From Kaistella solincola (lineage in GTDB: Bacteria; Bacteroidota; Bacteroidia; Flavobacteriales; Weeksellaceae), in the NCBI RefSeq assembly GCF_000812875.1, contig NZ_JSYK01000003.1, positions 992,001 to 1,056,000 on the forward strand: a stretch of 64,000 nucleotides of DNA. The letters are read 5' to 3'. A program made the position numbers and the translations under genes. The notes under the pieces were generated by a model. It was not told the origin of the DNA. It saw only the letters and a list, made by a program, of their open reading frames with translations, and ran no database searches. Below, piece after piece: positions 25,679 to 34,369 of this stretch (its first letter is position 1; each line of letters begins with the position of its first letter).

Positions 25679-26443
25679 TTAAAAATCCAGCACAAGACCG
25701 TCATACGCTAAATGGATGCCGGCCGGAAGCTCTTTTTCCATTTTTTTATATACATCCATATGGTGGGAAATGTGCGTTAAAAACATTTTTTTCGGCTGTA
25801 GTTCCTTATATAAGGAGATCACATCAGGTAAAATAAAATGCGCGGGATGCGGCACCTCTTTTCTGATGCAGTTCACAATCAAATAATCCAGATTTTGAAG
25901 TTGTTCTTTTTCATAATCCGAAATAAAACTCGCATCCGTAAGATACGCCAGCTTTTTAAACCTGAAACCATCGATAGAGATGGAACCGTGCATTACCTCG
26001 ATAGGAAAAATTTCGGTGTTAAAGAGGCTGAAATTTCCTGTCATATCGTGCAGGTTGAAAGATGGCGCGCCTGGGTATTTCACCTCAGCAAACGCGTAAG
26101 GAAAACGATTTCTCACTTCATCTCCTACTCTTTTTCGGGCATAAATGTCTATATTTTTCCGATTTTTAAAAATCAGCGGACGCAGATCATCAAGGCCGAT
26201 AATATGGTCGTTATGTTCGTGTGTGAGTAAAACCGCGTCAATTTGCTCTTCTTTATTATCCAGCATCTGCAGTCGGAAATCAGGACCACAATCAACCAAT
26301 ATTTTCTTTGCGGAATAAGTGGTAATTAAAACCGAAGAACGAAAACGCCGATCTTTAGGATCAGCGGACGTGCAAACTTCACAGTGACAACCAATTACAG
26401 GAACACCTTGCGAAGTTCCGGTACCTAAAAATTTCAACTGCAT
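25679..26443 (-). CDS. MBL-fold metallohydrolase, PhnP-like
   Basis: A 254-residue cytoplasmic metallo-beta-lactamase-fold hydrolase. The metal site is LLTHEHNDHIIGLDDLR, with further ligands in LVDCGPDFR, YLTDASF and FLTHISHH. The N-terminal LGTGTSQGVPVIGCHCEVC has the paired Cys seen in PhnP-type cyclic phosphodiesterases, so activity on a cyclic phosphodiester is likely, with substrate unknown. It is divergent from the conserved gene at 26496, with about 50 bases between. Confidence 0.87.
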   Translation of the reverse strand: MQLKFLGTGTSQGVPVIGCHCEVCTSADPKDRRFRSSVLITTYSAKKILVDCGPDFRLQMLDNKEEQIDAVLLTHEHNDHIIGLDDLRPLIFKNRKNIDIYARKRVGDEVRNRFPYAFAEVKYPGAPSFNLHDMTGNFSLFNTEIFPIEVMHGSISIDGFRFKKLAYLTDASFISDYEKEQLQNLDYLIVNCIRKEVPHPAHFILPDVISLYKELQPKKMFLTHISHHMDVYKKMEKELPAGIHLAYDGLVLDF

Positions 26444-26484
26444 TTTTTTGAGGTTGGTTTAATTTTGGTAAATTTACAAAAAAT

Positions 26485-26492
26485 TAGATTTG
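26485..26492 (+). promoter_or_regulatory. -7 box of the 476-residue conserved gene
   Basis: TAGATTTG ends three bases before GTG at 26496; TTG of TTTTGG lies 17 bases upstream. The TTG at 26490 is inside the box and so is an unlikely start. Confidence 0.55.
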
Positions 26493-26495
26493 CCC

Positions 26496-27926
26496 GTGAT
26501 TCACCAGAAATTAACTCCTAAGCAGAAAGCTTTAGCGATAAATTTAGACCCTCTCATCTACGGAACTTTTGCAGAAATCGGCGCGGGTCAGGAAACTGTT
26601 CGTCATTTTTTCCGCGCGGGCGGCGCTTCACAAACCATTGCGAAAGCAATGTCAGCTTACGACAAAGACTTCAGTGACGCCATTTATGGTAAAGAAGTCA
26701 AAAACCGATACGTTACCCAAAACCGACTGCGCAAAATGCTTCGCTATGAGGTTGCCTTGATAGAGGAAAGACTTTCGCGTGATACTTTTCCGGGCCGCAA
26801 ATTCTTTTCTTACGCAAACACGGTTACAACGATTAATTTCGATAAAACCATGAAAGGCCACGGCTGGGTTGGTTTGCGCTTTCAGCTGGATGAAAATGAA
26901 GATTATAACGAAATAGTACTGCATGTAAAGTTTAATGAAAATGATGCGACTTTACAGCAGGAAACGCTCGGCGGTTTGGGCGTAAACCTTATTTACGGCG
27001 CTTTTAATTACAGCGACAATCCGCGGAAAATGATCAATTCACTTTTTGATGATATTAATAAGGACAATCTCGAAATTGATATGATCGATTTCAGCGGACC
27101 GGCATTTAGCTATGTTGATAACCGTTTGATGAGCCTTCAGCTGGTAAAAAATGGCATGACTGATGCCGTAATCTTCAATTCCGAAGGAAATAATATGCTT
27201 CCGGCGGATATTCTTTACCGAAAAAATATTTTTGCCGTTCGCGGAAGTTTCCGCCCTGTAACTTTGGTTAATATTGATATGTTTCTCAAAGGTTTGGAAA
27301 TGTTTAACCAGGACTGGCAATGCAGCACAGATGAAACCGAAGTTCTTTTTGAAATTACGATTGCGAATTTGCGCGCCGCCGGCGACATCGATGAGCGCGA
27401 TTTCCTGGACCGTGTAGACGTTCTTGGAAAGCTGGGTTACACTGTAATCATCTCAAATTTCTCCGAATATTACCGACTCATCGATTATTTTGCGACTTAT
27501 ACAAACGGTAAAATCGGTGTGGCAATGGGCGTTAACAATCTATTGGATGTTTTTGATGAGAATTATTACAAAAATCTTTCAGGTGGAATTCTGGAAGCTT
27601 TCGGTAAATTTTTCCGCCAGGATATGCGCGTTTACCTGTATCCTTACAAAGATCCGGAAAGCCACGAGCTGCTTACAGCCGACAATTTAAAGGTGAAAGA
27701 CAGTTTGAAAGAACTATACAAATATTTCAAACACAACAACAGAATTGTAGATATCAAAAATTATAACCCCGATTATTCTGAAATTTATTCCCGCATTATT
27801 CTGGAAAAAATTGCAAATCACATTTCCGGTTGGGAAAAAGAAGTTCCCGACGGTGTTGCAGAATTGATTAAAGAACGCGGTTTATTCGGTTATAAAGAAG
27901 AATTGAAATTAAAAGAATTTTCTTAA
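26496..27926 (+). CDS. conserved cytoplasmic protein of unknown function (GTFAEIGAGQE family)
   Basis: A 476-residue soluble protein. I recognise its family by YGTFAEIGAGQETVRHFF, AKAMSAYDKDFSDAIYG, GWVGLRFQ, LGGLGVNLIYGAF and DNRLMSLQLVKNGMTDAV. Homologues occur across distant bacteria and are, as far as I recall, sometimes labelled TonB-dependent receptor. That label does not fit: there is no signal peptide, plug or barrel. The reaction is unknown. GTG at 26496 is preferred as start, because TTG at 26490 lies within the -7 box. A methionine-sulfoxide reductase gene follows after ten bases. Confidence 0.8.
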   Translation: MIHQKLTPKQKALAINLDPLIYGTFAEIGAGQETVRHFFRAGGASQTIAKAMSAYDKDFSDAIYGKEVKNRYVTQNRLRKMLRYEVALIEERLSRDTFPGRKFFSYANTVTTINFDKTMKGHGWVGLRFQLDENEDYNEIVLHVKFNENDATLQQETLGGLGVNLIYGAFNYSDNPRKMINSLFDDINKDNLEIDMIDFSGPAFSYVDNRLMSLQLVKNGMTDAVIFNSEGNNMLPADILYRKNIFAVRGSFRPVTLVNIDMFLKGLEMFNQDWQCSTDETEVLFEITIANLRAAGDIDERDFLDRVDVLGKLGYTVIISNFSEYYRLIDYFATYTNGKIGVAMGVNNLLDVFDENYYKNLSGGILEAFGKFFRQDMRVYLYPYKDPESHELLTADNLKVKDSLKELYKYFKHNNRIVDIKNYNPDYSEIYSRIILEKIANHISGWEKEVPDGVAELIKERGLFGYKEELKLKEFS

Positions 27927-27936
27927 AAAAATAAAA

Positions 27937-28386
27937 ATGTCAGAAATTAAAAAACGACTTTCGTCGATTATTGAAAGTCCCGCTCACGATACGCAGGTGA
28001 AATTGCAGAAAATCTGTCAACTGTTGGATCAGGAAATCCCGTACTTCAATTGGACCGGTTTCTATTTCAAAAATGGAGACAAAGATGAGCTGATTTTAGG
28101 CCCATATGTTGGCGCGCCGACCGATCATACCATTATTCCGTACGGAAAAGGAATTTGCGGTCAGGTTGCGGTGTCCAATGAAACTTTTGTGGTTCCGGAC
28201 GTTCACGAACAGGACAATTATTTAAGCTGCTCCATTGATACCAAAGCCGAAATTGTGGTTCCGATTATTGTGGATGGAAAAAACATTGGTCAAATCGACA
28301 TTGATTCGCATAAAGTTGATCCATTCACCGATGAAGACAGCGAAATGCTGGAATGGCTTTGCGCTGAAGTCGGAAAGATATTGTAA
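27937..28386 (+). CDS. msrC: free methionine-R-sulfoxide reductase (GAF domain)
   Basis: Reduces free methionine-(R)-sulfoxide with thioredoxin. The 149 residues form one GAF domain with the fRMsr pattern: GPYVGAPTDHTIIPYGKGICGQVA, then VVPDVHEQDNYLSCS and KAEIVVPI. The catalytic and resolving cysteines are those in GICGQ and LSCS; a third Cys lies near the C-terminus in EWLCAEVG. It is co-transcribed with the conserved gene of unknown function ten bases upstream, and a bidirectional terminator follows. Confidence 0.9.
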   Translation: MSEIKKRLSSIIESPAHDTQVKLQKICQLLDQEIPYFNWTGFYFKNGDKDELILGPYVGAPTDHTIIPYGKGICGQVAVSNETFVVPDVHEQDNYLSCSIDTKAEIVVPIIVDGKNIGQIDIDSHKVDPFTDEDSEMLEWLCAEVGKIL

Positions 28387-28405
28387 CCGATTTTGCCTAA
28401 AAATA

Positions 28406-28438
28406 AAAAAGTGTGGATTTTACGGTCCACACTTTTTT
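28406..28438. terminator. bidirectional terminator between msrC and the GNAT gene
   Basis: GTGTGGA (28411-28417) and TCCACAC (28426-28432) are flanked by A5 and T8, so it suits both converging transcripts. Confidence 0.85.
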
Positions 28439-28450
28439 TTGAATTAAATT

Positions 28451-28921
28451 TTACTGAGCTAAATCCGCGATGCCTTTTTGGTCTAAACGGTAAACAGTCC
28501 ATTCGTCCATCGGTTTTGCCTGAAGCGATTCGTAGAAGTCGATTGCCGGCGTATTCCAGTTCAGCACCGACCATTCCATTCTACCGCAATTTTCTTCCCG
28601 CGCAATTTTTGCGAGTTCAATGAGCAATTTTTTACCGTAACCTTTTCCGCGGAATTCCGGCTCTACGAAAAGATCTTCCAGGTACAAGCCCGGTTTCCCC
28701 ACGAACGTTGAAAAATTAAAAAAATACAGGGCAAAACCGACCGGATTTTCGTTTTCTTCCGCGATCAACACTTTTGAAAAGTTGTGCGTGAAAATATTTT
28801 CGCGCAGCTGTTCGACGGTTGTGGTGACCTCATTTTCCATTTTTTCGTAAACCGCAAGTTTTTTAATTAAATCAAAAATTACCGGCGTATCTTCAGGTGT
28901 TCCTTTTCGGATTGTGAACAT
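28451..28921 (-). CDS. GNAT family N-acetyltransferase, diamine-acetyltransferase-like
   Basis: A 156-residue acetyl-CoA-dependent acetyltransferase. The acetyl-CoA motif is VEPEFRGKGYGKKLL, preceded by the strand GLYLEDLF and followed by ENCGRMEWSVLNWNTPAIDFYESL. That arrangement is typical of the spermidine/spermine and thialysine acetyltransferase branch. The substrate is inferred only from this likeness. A -7 box TAACTTTG lies at 28944-28951. Confidence 0.88.
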   Translation of the reverse strand: MFTIRKGTPEDTPVIFDLIKKLAVYEKMENEVTTTVEQLRENIFTHNFSKVLIAEENENPVGFALYFFNFSTFVGKPGLYLEDLFVEPEFRGKGYGKKLLIELAKIAREENCGRMEWSVLNWNTPAIDFYESLQAKPMDEWTVYRLDQKGIADLAQ

Positions 28922-29414
28922 ATATTGTTTTTTGTTTAGACATCAAAGTTAAGGTTTTTGCTTAAAAACTTTTACCAATGCTTAAATTATCAGCAAATAT
29001 AAAAGCAGAAATTTACCCTGTTTAGCAGCAAATTTTTCAATTTAAATGTTTGAAAGTTCCATGGTATTTAAGGTGATTTTTAAAAAAATTAGATAAAAGC
29101 GCTGTTAGAGCTTTGAGCTCTAAAAGCGCTAAAAAACTCAAATGATGAAATTAATTTCAAACCTGAGATTTTAAAAAATTTGCCGTTAAAACAGCGAATT
29201 TTTTTCCAAACTGGAACTAAACATTTTTCTAATAACCCGCGGTTTTTAAACCAAAAATTTCCAATTGAAGACGGCTTTCTAGCCCCGATTGAACGGCATG
29301 TTTGAGCTCTTTTTTCTTTCGGGGGCGGCGGCGGAGCCGCCGAAAGAAAAAAAGCGAGTAGTGAAAGCGGGAAAAAGCTCCTAAATAAACAGCAAACCGC
29401 AATAGCAGCTAAAA
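28922..29414. other. repeat-rich gap between GNAT and E2 genes
   Basis: Nearly 500 bases without a gene. It contains the GNAT -7 box, two short motifs (ATTTACCCTGTTTAGCAGC at 29011 and TTTGCCGTTAAAACAGC at 29179), an AGCGCT...AGCGCT hairpin with TTAGAGC/GCTCTAA arms (29098-29130), and hairpin-tip repeat copy C. Confidence 0.7.
29283..29382 (+). repeat. dispersed hairpin-tip repeat, copy C
   Basis: The left arm is CCCCGATTGAACGGCATG and the right arm is GTGAAAGCGGGAAAAAGCTCC. The tip is TTTTTTCTTT (29310-29319) with AAAGAAAAAA, then CGGCGGC/GCCGCCG with loop GGA and a six-base bulge. T-tract first, A-tract second. Confidence 0.65.
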
Positions 29415-29442
29415 AAAACCTCCGAAAATTTTCGGAGGTTTT
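29411..29442 (-). terminator. intrinsic terminator of the E2 gene
   Basis: AAAACCTCCGAAAATTTTCGGAGGTTTT is a perfect palindrome (29415-29442); eight T follow on the minus strand. Confidence 0.88.
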
Positions 29443-29466
29443 GCTGTTTTTCTCGTTTTACCGAAA

Positions 29467-30798
29467 TTAAATCTCGGTATTCATATCCCAGTTTTGCAGA
29501 TAATCATGAACGTGTTTCAGAAACATTCCTCCCAAAGAACCGTCAACCACGCGGTGATCGTAAGAATGCGACATAAACATCAGGTTTCTGATGGCAATAA
29601 CATCGCCGTCTTTGGTTTCCAAAACTGCTGGTTTTTTCACGATGGCACCAACGGCTAAAATCGCAACCTGCGGCTGCGGAATAATTGGTGTTCCCATGAG
29701 ATTACCGAATCCGCCAACGTTGGAAATGGTGTAAGTCGCACCTTGCGTATCTTCCGGACGAAGTTTCTTGTTTCGTGCACGGTATGCAAGATCATTAATG
29801 GCTTTCGCCAGGCCGGAAAGTGAAAGCTGGTCAGCATTTTTGATGACCGGAACGATCAGGTTCCCGTCCGGAAGCGCAGTTGCCATTCCGATATTGATAT
29901 TTTTCTTTTTGATAATTTTATCGCCATCAACGGAAATATTGATGAGCGGAAAATCCTGAATAGCTTTTACAATTGCCTTCACGAAAATCGGCATGTAGGT
30001 CAGTTTTTCACCTTCACGCCTTTCGAAAATATCTTTGTGCTTGGTTCTCCATTTTACCACATTGGTCACGTCAGTTTCAATAAACGAAGTAACGTGCGGT
30101 GAAGTTCTTTTGGAATTGACCATGGCCTCAGCGATAATTTTGCGTACTCTGTCCATCGGGATCACTTCGTCTCCTGCGTTCACCTGAACCGGCGCTGAAA
30201 CCGGCGCGGCCGCTTGTCGAGCTGGTGTCACTGGCGTTTGAGCTGTTGCCGGAGCACTTTGCGGCGCTTTTCTGTTGGCTACGAAAGCCAGAATATCTTC
30301 TTTGGTGATGCGGCCTTCTAAACCTTTTCCCTTAATCGACTGCAATTCCGACTCAGAAATATTTTCCTGCTGCGCGATCGATTTTACCAAAGGTGATAAA
30401 TATAAATCAGAACCTTCAAAACTGGTAGATGCTTTCGCGCTTTCTATCGCTTCTTCCAAACCTTTCACCACGTCGGAATCTACGTTTGGAATTTGCGTTT
30501 TCACTTCTTCCGCAGTTTTCGGTTCCTGTGGCTGCTCTGCCACGGCATCACCTGCGCCGGAAACTTCCAGAATCGCAATGGCTTCTCCTACTTTTGCTAC
30601 TTCATCTTTCTGTTTCAGAATTTTTACAATTTTCCCCGAAACTGGCGTCGGTACGTCGCTGTCCACTTTGTCGGTTGCGATTTCTACCACGGAATCATCT
30701 TCTTTCACGCTGTCGCCTTCGCTAAACATCCAACTGATAATCGTCGCTTCCATCACGCCCTCTCCCATAGAAGGCAATAGTAATTTATATTCTGCCAT
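29467..30798 (-). CDS. 2-oxoacid dehydrogenase E2 component (dihydrolipoyl acyltransferase)
   Basis: Transfers acyl groups from the lipoyl arm to CoA in a 2-oxoacid dehydrogenase complex. The 443 residues have one N-terminal lipoyl domain with Lys44 in EIATDKVDSDV, and a subunit-binding domain (YLSPLVKSIAQQENI to RITKEDIL). An Ala/Pro/Thr-rich linker follows, then the catalytic domain with SYDHRVVDG. The DKVDSDV context is usual for branched-chain or mixed-specificity E2 rather than the pyruvate or succinyl enzymes. E1 and E3 are not adjacent. It has its own -7 box (30817-30824) and terminator. Confidence 0.92.
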   Translation of the reverse strand: MAEYKLLLPSMGEGVMEATIISWMFSEGDSVKEDDSVVEIATDKVDSDVPTPVSGKIVKILKQKDEVAKVGEAIAILEVSGAGDAVAEQPQEPKTAEEVKTQIPNVDSDVVKGLEEAIESAKASTSFEGSDLYLSPLVKSIAQQENISESELQSIKGKGLEGRITKEDILAFVANRKAPQSAPATAQTPVTPARQAAAPVSAPVQVNAGDEVIPMDRVRKIIAEAMVNSKRTSPHVTSFIETDVTNVVKWRTKHKDIFERREGEKLTYMPIFVKAIVKAIQDFPLINISVDGDKIIKKKNINIGMATALPDGNLIVPVIKNADQLSLSGLAKAINDLAYRARNKKLRPEDTQGATYTISNVGGFGNLMGTPIIPQPQVAILAVGAIVKKPAVLETKDGDVIAIRNLMFMSHSYDHRVVDGSLGGMFLKHVHDYLQNWDMNTEI

Positions 30799-30816
30799 TT
30801 TAATTTTCGGTTTTTA

Positions 30817-30824
30817 CAAAGATA
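30817..30824 (-). promoter_or_regulatory. -7 box of the E2 gene
   Basis: Reads TATCTTTG on the minus strand, 18 bases upstream of the ATG. Confidence 0.6.
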
Positions 30825-30902
30825 AAAATTTTTACCATTAAGAAAAATTGAATTAAAAAGCCGATTTTTTGATTTTTTTCTAAAATTTACATTTCCAGTT
30901 TC

Positions 30903-30910
30903 TATCTTTG
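30903..30910 (+). promoter_or_regulatory. -7 box of the ABM monooxygenase gene
   Basis: TATCTTTG, 17 bases upstream of ATG at 30928. Confidence 0.6.
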
Positions 30911-30927
30911 GTGTCTTATTTTAAAAC

Positions 30928-31221
30928 ATGAAAAACTTATATATCGTCGCGCTGTTTCAGTTCAAAGAAAATGACATTATGGATGCTTTGGAACTGCTGA
31001 AAAAGCTCGTCATTGAAACCCGGAAGGAAAACGGCTGTTTACAGTACGATTTGGTGGAAGACCGCGAAAATAAAGGCGTGTTTTTTATCGTAGAACTTTG
31101 GGAAAGCGAAGAACACCATCACCAGCACAACGGTACCGACCATTTGATGAATTTCCGTTTGCAGTCTGCATCCTTATTGCAGAAATCCGCAGAAGTCTAT
31201 AAAGGTTACAAAACTTTTTAG
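30928..31221 (+). CDS. antibiotic-biosynthesis-monooxygenase (ABM) domain protein
   Basis: A 97-residue single-domain protein of the dimeric ferredoxin-like ABM fold, close to YgiN-type putative quinol monooxygenases. NGCLQYDLVEDRENKGVFFIVELWES is the family core, and a His cluster EEHHHQHN follows, which could bind metal or shape the active site. Substrate is unknown. It is a single gene, pointing towards lipB. Confidence 0.85.
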   Translation: MKNLYIVALFQFKENDIMDALELLKKLVIETRKENGCLQYDLVEDRENKGVFFIVELWESEEHHHQHNGTDHLMNFRLQSASLLQKSAEVYKGYKTF

Positions 31222-31274
31222 CCGCTAAAAAGGCATTTTTTTCCGTTTTCCCGTGCACCTTTCTAATAAGAAAT

Positions 31275-31997
31275 TTAAAGAAAATCTGCCTCAAAAACAT
31301 CCAAAAAATGCTTTTTGATTTTCTCTTTCAGCTCGGCCATTTCATCCTCTGAAAATTTTCTTTCCAGTTCGCGTGCTAGTGATGTTACCGATTTATCCCG
31401 AATTCCGCACGGAATTATATATTCAAAATACCGCAAATCGGTGTTTACATTCAGCCCGAAACCGTGCATCGTCACCCATTTTGAGGTTTTCACGCCCATG
31501 GCGCAAATTTTCCGCGCGTACGGTTTGGCCACGTCCAGCCAAACGCCAGTTTCGCCTTCACTGCGCTCGCCTTTCAGCCCGTATTCCGCAATAGTGCGGA
31601 TAATCACCTCTTCCAGGTTACGCATGTAAAGGAAAATATCCGACTTAAAATTATCCAAATCCAGGATCGGATAACCCACCAGCTGCCCAAAACCGTGGTA
31701 CGTAATATCGCCGCCGCGGTTCGTTTTCACAAAAGTTGCGTTGATTTCCTCCAGCTTTTTCGCGTTCGCCAGCATATTATGATCGTCGCCCGATTTCCCA
31801 ATCGTATACACGTGCGGATGCTCCACAAAAAGCAGGTAATTGGGCGTTTCTTCCTGCTCTTCCTCGCTTTTTTGGCGATTTTCCAGCTTCAGGTCGATGA
31901 TTTTTTTCATCAGTTTTTCCTGCAGTTCAAAAGCCGGCAAATAATCCATCAAACCTAATTCCTGAAAATGCAAACTTCTGTTTTGGGTGCGTGTCAT
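31275..31997 (-). CDS. lipB: octanoyl-[acyl-carrier-protein]-protein N-octanoyltransferase
   Basis: Transfers octanoyl from ACP to lipoyl domains, the first step of lipoate synthesis; the E2 gene nearby encodes a substrate. The 240 residues show EHPHVYTIGKSG, NRGGDITYHGFGQLVGYPI, GVWLDVAKPYARKICAMGVK, MHGFGLNV and IIPCGIRDKSVTSL, with the acyl-accepting Cys in the last. It is downstream of trpA on the same strand, separated by a hairpin-tip repeat. Confidence 0.95.
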   Translation of the reverse strand: MTRTQNRSLHFQELGLMDYLPAFELQEKLMKKIIDLKLENRQKSEEEQEETPNYLLFVEHPHVYTIGKSGDDHNMLANAKKLEEINATFVKTNRGGDITYHGFGQLVGYPILDLDNFKSDIFLYMRNLEEVIIRTIAEYGLKGERSEGETGVWLDVAKPYARKICAMGVKTSKWVTMHGFGLNVNTDLRYFEYIIPCGIRDKSVTSLARELERKFSEDEMAELKEKIKKHFLDVFEADFL

Positions 31998-32013
31998 TTG
32001 GTAGTATTTATTA

Positions 32014-32131
32014 GGGCAATCCCCTCGCCTGGGCTTTTCAGCAGCTCGGGTCGGGCTCTTCGCTGCAATCTTTTTTGCGCGGCGGCGTAGCCGCCGCGCA
32101 AAAAAGGATTTTCACTACGATCCCTATTGCG
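32014..32131 (-). repeat. dispersed hairpin-tip repeat, copy B
   Basis: Arms ATCCCCTCGCC plus CTCGGGTCGGGCTCTTC on one side and CTACGATCCCTATTGCG on the other match copy A. The tip is a perfect 16-bp stem, 32071-32086 with 32090-32105, loop GTA. T-tract precedes and A-tract follows on both strands, so it is not an intrinsic terminator. It sits between trpA and lipB. Confidence 0.75.
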
Positions 32132-32257
32132 AAAAATTCGCCGCTAAAAGCCGTTTTTTTTAAAATATAATTTTAATAAAATCACATTGTAACCCCGGCG
32201 GCAGCAAATTTCTCTCTAGCTTCTGAAGTGAAAAATTGCCGTCACAAAAGTACAAAA

Positions 32258-33061
32258 TTAATTTATTATGCTGCGAATAAAACTTTCACCTTCTTCAGCC
32301 CAATTTTCCTTCTTCAGCAAAATGTTTACGAAGGCAGTTCCGATGATTCCGCCCGCGGCTTTTTCAGTCACCTTTTCAAAATCGTTTTTGTTTTTGATTC
32401 CAAAACCGATCATCACCGGATTTTTCAGATTCAGACCTGATAATCTTTCCAAATATTCTTCGTTGTTGATTTCTTTCGCGCTATTTCCCGTCGTTGAGGA
32501 GCTGGAAACAGCGTACAGAAATCCTGAGCTTAAAGAATCCAGATATTTTATTCTTTCATTCGGTGTTTCCGGCGTCACGAGAAATATGAAATTCAGACCA
32601 AATTTTGCGAGTATTTTGGCATAATTTTTCTCAAATTCTATAGCGGGTAAATCCGGAATTATCACGCCAGAAACTCCTGCATCGCGGCATTTTTGGCAAA
32701 ATTCTTCGAAACCAAAACTTAAAATCGGGTTAATGTAGCCCATTAATACAATGGGAATGCTTATTTCATCTTTCACAGATTTAATCTGCTCGAGAAGTTT
32801 CGCGATGGTCATTCCATTTTTCAGCGCAATTTCGTGTGCTTTTTGGATCACGGGTCCGTCTGCCACCGGATCGGAATACGGCATTCCGATTTCCATAATC
32901 TGCGCACCGGAATGCTGAATAAGTTTCATAATTTCCGTGGTGTCCTCCAGTTTCGGGATTCCCGCGGTGAAATAAATGTTGAGTTTTTTGGAGTGCGGAC
33001 TGTTGGGTGTCGGATGCTGAGTGTTGCGTGTTGCGTGTTGGCTAGTATTTTGGTCAGTCAT
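32258..33061 (-). CDS. trpA: tryptophan synthase alpha subunit
   Basis: Cleaves indole-3-glycerol phosphate to indole and glyceraldehyde 3-phosphate, passing indole to TrpB. The core has YFTAGIPKLEDT, MEIGMPYSDPVADGPVIQ (catalytic Glu and Asp), GVIIPDLP, FLVTPETP, and VMIGFGIKN near the phosphate site. ATG at 33061 is the most likely start. It adds about 25 residues of Thr/Gln/His/Asn-rich sequence translated from a GTGTTGC-type tandem repeat, which ordinary TrpA lacks. A start further upstream would read repeat copy E. It is last in the trp operon. Confidence 0.95.
   Translation of the reverse strand: MTDQNTSQHATRNTQHPTPNSPHSKKLNIYFTAGIPKLEDTTEIMKLIQHSGAQIMEIGMPYSDPVADGPVIQKAHEIALKNGMTIAKLLEQIKSVKDEISIPIVLMGYINPILSFGFEEFCQKCRDAGVSGVIIPDLPAIEFEKNYAKILAKFGLNFIFLVTPETPNERIKYLDSLSSGFLYAVSSSSTTGNSAKEINNEEYLERLSGLNLKNPVMIGFGIKNKNDFEKVTEKAAGGIIGTAFVNILLKKENWAEEGESFIRSIIN
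32991..33044. repeat. GTGTTGC tandem repeat at the 5' end of trpA
   Basis: Three near-perfect seven-base GTGTTGC units (33021-33040) are followed leftward by degenerate copies. On the coding strand they give a CAACAC-rich stretch translated as low-complexity sequence (TSQHATRNTQHPTPN). Confidence 0.7.
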
Positions 33062-33091
33062 AATTCTGTTTTTACTAAATATTTTTAAAAA

Positions 33092-33171
33092 AGCCGAAAC
33101 CCGCGCCACGGCCTGAGTGGAGCTCTTTTGCGAGGAGGAACGACGAACAAAAAGCGGGAACGGAGGACGGA
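33092..33171 (+). repeat. dispersed hairpin-tip repeat, copy E (trpB-trpA gap)
   Basis: GGCCTGAGTGGAGCTCTTTT on the left and AAAAAGCGGGAACGGAGGAC on the right match copy F at the window end. The tip TTTTG...CAAAA is weakly paired with a purine-rich centre. It fills the trpB-trpA gap. Confidence 0.7.
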
Positions 33172-33187
33172 AAAGGCGCCCAATCCT

Positions 33188-34369
33188 TTAAAGATTTTGC
33201 AAGTAAGTTTCCATGTCTTTGTCGCCGCGTCCCGAAAGGCAAATCACGACAACCTCGTCTTTCGCAAACTTTTTCTTGTCCAAAACGGCCAGCGCGTGCG
33301 CCGATTCCAGCGCGGGAATAATGCCTTCGGTATTGGTCAGTTCAAACGCCGATTTCAGCGCTTCGTCATCGGTAATACTGAAAAATTCTGCCCTTTTAGC
33401 GGCAAATAAATTCGCGTGAAACGGCCCGATTCCCGGATAATCCAAACCCGCGGAAATGGAATGCGGCTCGATGACCTGACCGTCTTCGGTTTGCATCACA
33501 ATGCTTTTGCTGCCGTGCAAGATTCCTAACGTTCCTAGAAATGTCGTAGCTGCAGACTTCCCGGAATCCAGGCCAAAACCGCCGGCTTCTGCTGCGATTA
33601 ATTTTACATTTTCTTCGTTCACAAAATGGTAAAAAGTGCCTGCAGCATTGCTACCACCGCCTACGCAAGCTATTACATAATCCGGATTTTCGCGCCCGAT
33701 TATTTCTTTCAGCTGCCATTTTATTTCCTCCGAAATCACGCTTTGAAAACGCGCCACCAAATCCGGAAACGGGTGGGGTCCCACGACGCTGCCGATGATA
33801 TAATGCGTCGTCGTCGCGTTGTTGATCCAGTCGCGCAAAGCTTCGTTCACCGCATCTTTCAACGTTTTGGAACCTGAAGTTGCGGGAATTACCGTTGCGC
33901 CAAGCATTTTCATGCGGCCCACATTGGGCGCCTGGCGCGCAATATCCACTTCGCCCATGTAAACGATGCATTCCAAATTCATGAGCGCGCAGGCCGTGGC
34001 GGTCGCAACTCCGTGTTGACCGGCGCCGGTTTCCGCAATAATGCGCTTTTTTCCGAGTTTTTTCGCGAGCAAAACCTGCCCCAGAGCATTGTTGATTTTA
34101 TGCGCACCGGTGTGGTTCAAATCTTCTCTTTTCAAATAAACCTGTGTTTGGTATTTTTCGCTGAGATTTTTTGCGAAATAAAGTGGCGTAGCGCGACCGA
34201 CATAATTTTTCAGCAAATCCTGAAACTCGGTTTGAAATTCTTCGGAGTCGATAATTTCAATGTATTTCTGCTTAAGTTCCGCCACATTTGGATACAACAT
34301 TTCGGGAACGAAAGCGCCGCCAAATTCGCCGTAATAGCCGTTTTCGTCTGGATTTTTATAATTTTTCAT
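33188..34369 (-). CDS. trpB: tryptophan synthase beta subunit
   Basis: PLP enzyme joining indole and serine to tryptophan. The 393 residues include [18 protein letters not shown] (PLP Lys), [28 protein letters not shown] (phosphate loop), EAGGFG and the C-terminal CLSGRGDKD. Its start overlaps the trpF 3' end by 14 bases. The segment AAKRAEFF is encoded by a copy of the short CCCTTTTAGCGGC motif (33381-33412). The gap to trpA holds a dispersed repeat. Confidence 0.98.
   Translation of the reverse strand: MKNYKNPDENGYYGEFGGAFVPEMLYPNVAELKQKYIEIIDSEEFQTEFQDLLKNYVGRATPLYFAKNLSEKYQTQVYLKREDLNHTGAHKINNALGQVLLAKKLGKKRIIAETGAGQHGVATATACALMNLECIVYMGEVDIARQAPNVGRMKMLGATVIPATSGSKTLKDAVNEALRDWINNATTTHYIIGSVVGPHPFPDLVARFQSVISEEIKWQLKEIIGRENPDYVIACVGGGSNAAGTFYHFVNEENVKLIAAEAGGFGLDSGKSAATTFLGTLGILHGSKSIVMQTEDGQVIEPHSISAGLDYPGIGPFHANLFAAKRAEFFSITDDEALKSAFELTNTEGIIPALESAHALAVLDKKKFAKDEVVVICLSGRGDKDMETYLQNL

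Noticed and set aside
26490-27926. TonB-dependent receptor annotation for the 476-residue protein
   Set aside because: No signal peptide, TonB box, plug domain or barrel strands; composition is that of a soluble cytoplasmic protein.
32071-32105. Perfect 16-bp hairpin after trpA as the operon terminator
   Set aside because: The T-tract precedes the GC stem and an A-tract follows on both strands, the opposite of an intrinsic terminator. It fits the dispersed repeat family instead.
32991-33044. CRISPR or VNTR array
   Set aside because: Seven-base GTGTTGC units without spacers; three clear copies only. Treated as a simple tandem repeat.
33062-33109. N-terminal extension of TrpA
   Set aside because: The extra residues are read from the edge of repeat copy E; ATG at 33061 is the better start.
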